From Mariniblastus sp. (GTDB taxonomy: Bacteria > Planctomycetota > Planctomycetia > Pirellulales > Pirellulaceae): a DNA stretch of 64,000 nt. Every line of letters starts with the position of its first letter. The stretch's first letter is position 1. The position numbers were made by a program, and so were the translations under genes. Below, piece after piece: positions 63,654 to 64,000 of this stretch. Below the pieces are notes generated by a model. It was not told the DNA's origin. It did no database searches and saw only the letters and a list, made by a program, of their open reading frames with translations. The stretch is from NCBI GenBank assembly GCA_029251085.1, contig JAQXDZ010000014.1:1-64000 (forward strand), written 5' to 3'.

Positions 63654-64000
63654 ATGCTCTTGCGTTCTAGTATTAACAAAATCGAGATTGCGGCGCCCGC
63701 CAAGATCAACTGGTTCTTAGAGCTCCTCAACCGCCGAGCAGATGGGTTTCATGAACTTGAAACGGTAATGTCCACGGTTTCAATTTTTGATCAAATGAGT
63801 TTCACTCGACGCAAGGACGAGAACTTCAGCCTTTCCATCCGCACGCCGGACCACGGAAGCCTCCCGAAGGAGAAAGACTCAATTCCCTGTGACCATCGAA
63901 ACCTAATCATTCGCTCACTTGCTTTGCTTCGGGAGACGGCTCGTCAACAGCAGTCTGCTAACTGCTGTAAGGACGGTATTGCGATTGAGCTGGATAAACA
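63654..64000 (+). CDS. ispE: 4-diphosphocytidyl-2-C-methyl-D-erythritol kinase IspE, 3' end cut by the window
   Basis: The window ends inside this gene, so only the first 115 codons are visible. Translation from the ATG at 63654 gives a GHMP-kinase opening: IEIAAPAKINWFLELLNRRA then DGFHELETVMSTVSIFDQM, the family signature with the substrate-binding Lys in PAKIN and the conserved DGFHELET loop. IspE phosphorylates CDP-methylerythritol in the non-mevalonate isoprenoid pathway, supplying precursors for undecaprenyl phosphate, quinones and hopanoids. The ATP-binding glycine loop lies beyond the window edge. Confidence 0.9.
   Translation, partial: MLLRSSINKIEIAAPAKINWFLELLNRRADGFHELETVMSTVSIFDQMSFTRRKDENFSLSIRTPDHGSLPKEKDSIPCDHRNLIIRSLALLRETARQQQSANCCKDGIAIELDK

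Noticed and set aside
63469-63720. Open frame overlapping the ispE start
   Set aside because: Different phase from ispE, which has a clear GHMP-kinase match; no ribosome-binding site.
1-64000. CRISPR arrays, insertion sequences, prophage or att sites
   Set aside because: No regularly spaced repeats, transposase or integrase sequences, or phage structural genes were seen on either strand.

Overview
The window reads as chromosomal DNA of a planctomycete, probably a Pirellulaceae-like marine lineage of moderate GC. The grounds are a paired DUF1549/DUF1553 and DUF1501 gene set, a DUF1559 pseudopilin-like protein with an HX9DG motif, a DUF1080-ThuA fusion, a sulfatase, DUF4159 and YXWGXW-type proteins, and lipid A genes (lpxD, lpxI) in a genome with loosely packed, mostly short operons. 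I saw no phage, insertion sequence, CRISPR array, rRNA or tRNA. The window cuts a DUF4159 gene at the left edge and ispE at the right edge.

Layout. 1-5.3 kb: DUF4159 protein, serine/threonine dehydratase-like enzyme, rsfS, DUF1080-ThuA protein. 5.5-11.8 kb: PhoD-like phosphatase, a tripartite tricarboxylate-type transporter (TctA plus a TctC-TctB fusion), and a sulfatase. 12-17 kb: YXWGXW protein, DUF6786-like protein, small membrane protein, sugar kinase. 17.4-24.7 kb: housekeeping and lipid genes (rsmG, cdsA-like, plsC-like), polysaccharide deacetylase, glutaminyl cyclase, two DUF2007/zinc-ribbon proteins and an aldo/keto reductase. 24.8-32.1 kb: a glycan-assembly cluster of five glycosyltransferase-like genes with one pseudopilin-like gene. 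32.2-37.1 kb: aroB, phytanoyl-CoA dioxygenase-like protein, Ser/Thr kinase, release-factor-like protein. 37.1-40.9 kb: a candidate small RNA and the DUF1549-DUF1501 pair. 41-43.5 kb: lpxD-lpxI and a degenerate receiver. 43.9-47.4 kb: a DsbD-alpha-like protein and a large DsbD. 47.5-54.7 kb: purM, glgX, dprA, exonuclease III, sialate O-acetylesterase. 54.7-64 kb: STAS/anti-sigma pair, a three-part MFS-acyltransferase-acyl-ACP synthetase, ATP-grasp enzyme, second STAS protein, DUF368 lipid-carrier transporter, ispE start.

The most striking result is at 47.1 kb. The DsbD frame appears to stop at a TGA, but that TGA sits exactly where the first cysteine of the thioredoxin-like CXXC motif belongs (context TADW-UGA-PTCK). 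The same frame continues for 93 sense codons with a complete thioredoxin fold. A perfect 7-bp hairpin with a G-containing pentaloop lies 25 nt after the TGA, matching the bacterial SECIS layout. I therefore annotate the gene as a selenoprotein DsbD (Sec769, Cys772). Other points worth a second look are a dprA gene whose best start is an AUC codon behind a strong Shine-Dalgarno, a TctC-TctB fusion, and an isolated intergenic hairpin-plus-terminator that may be a small RNA.
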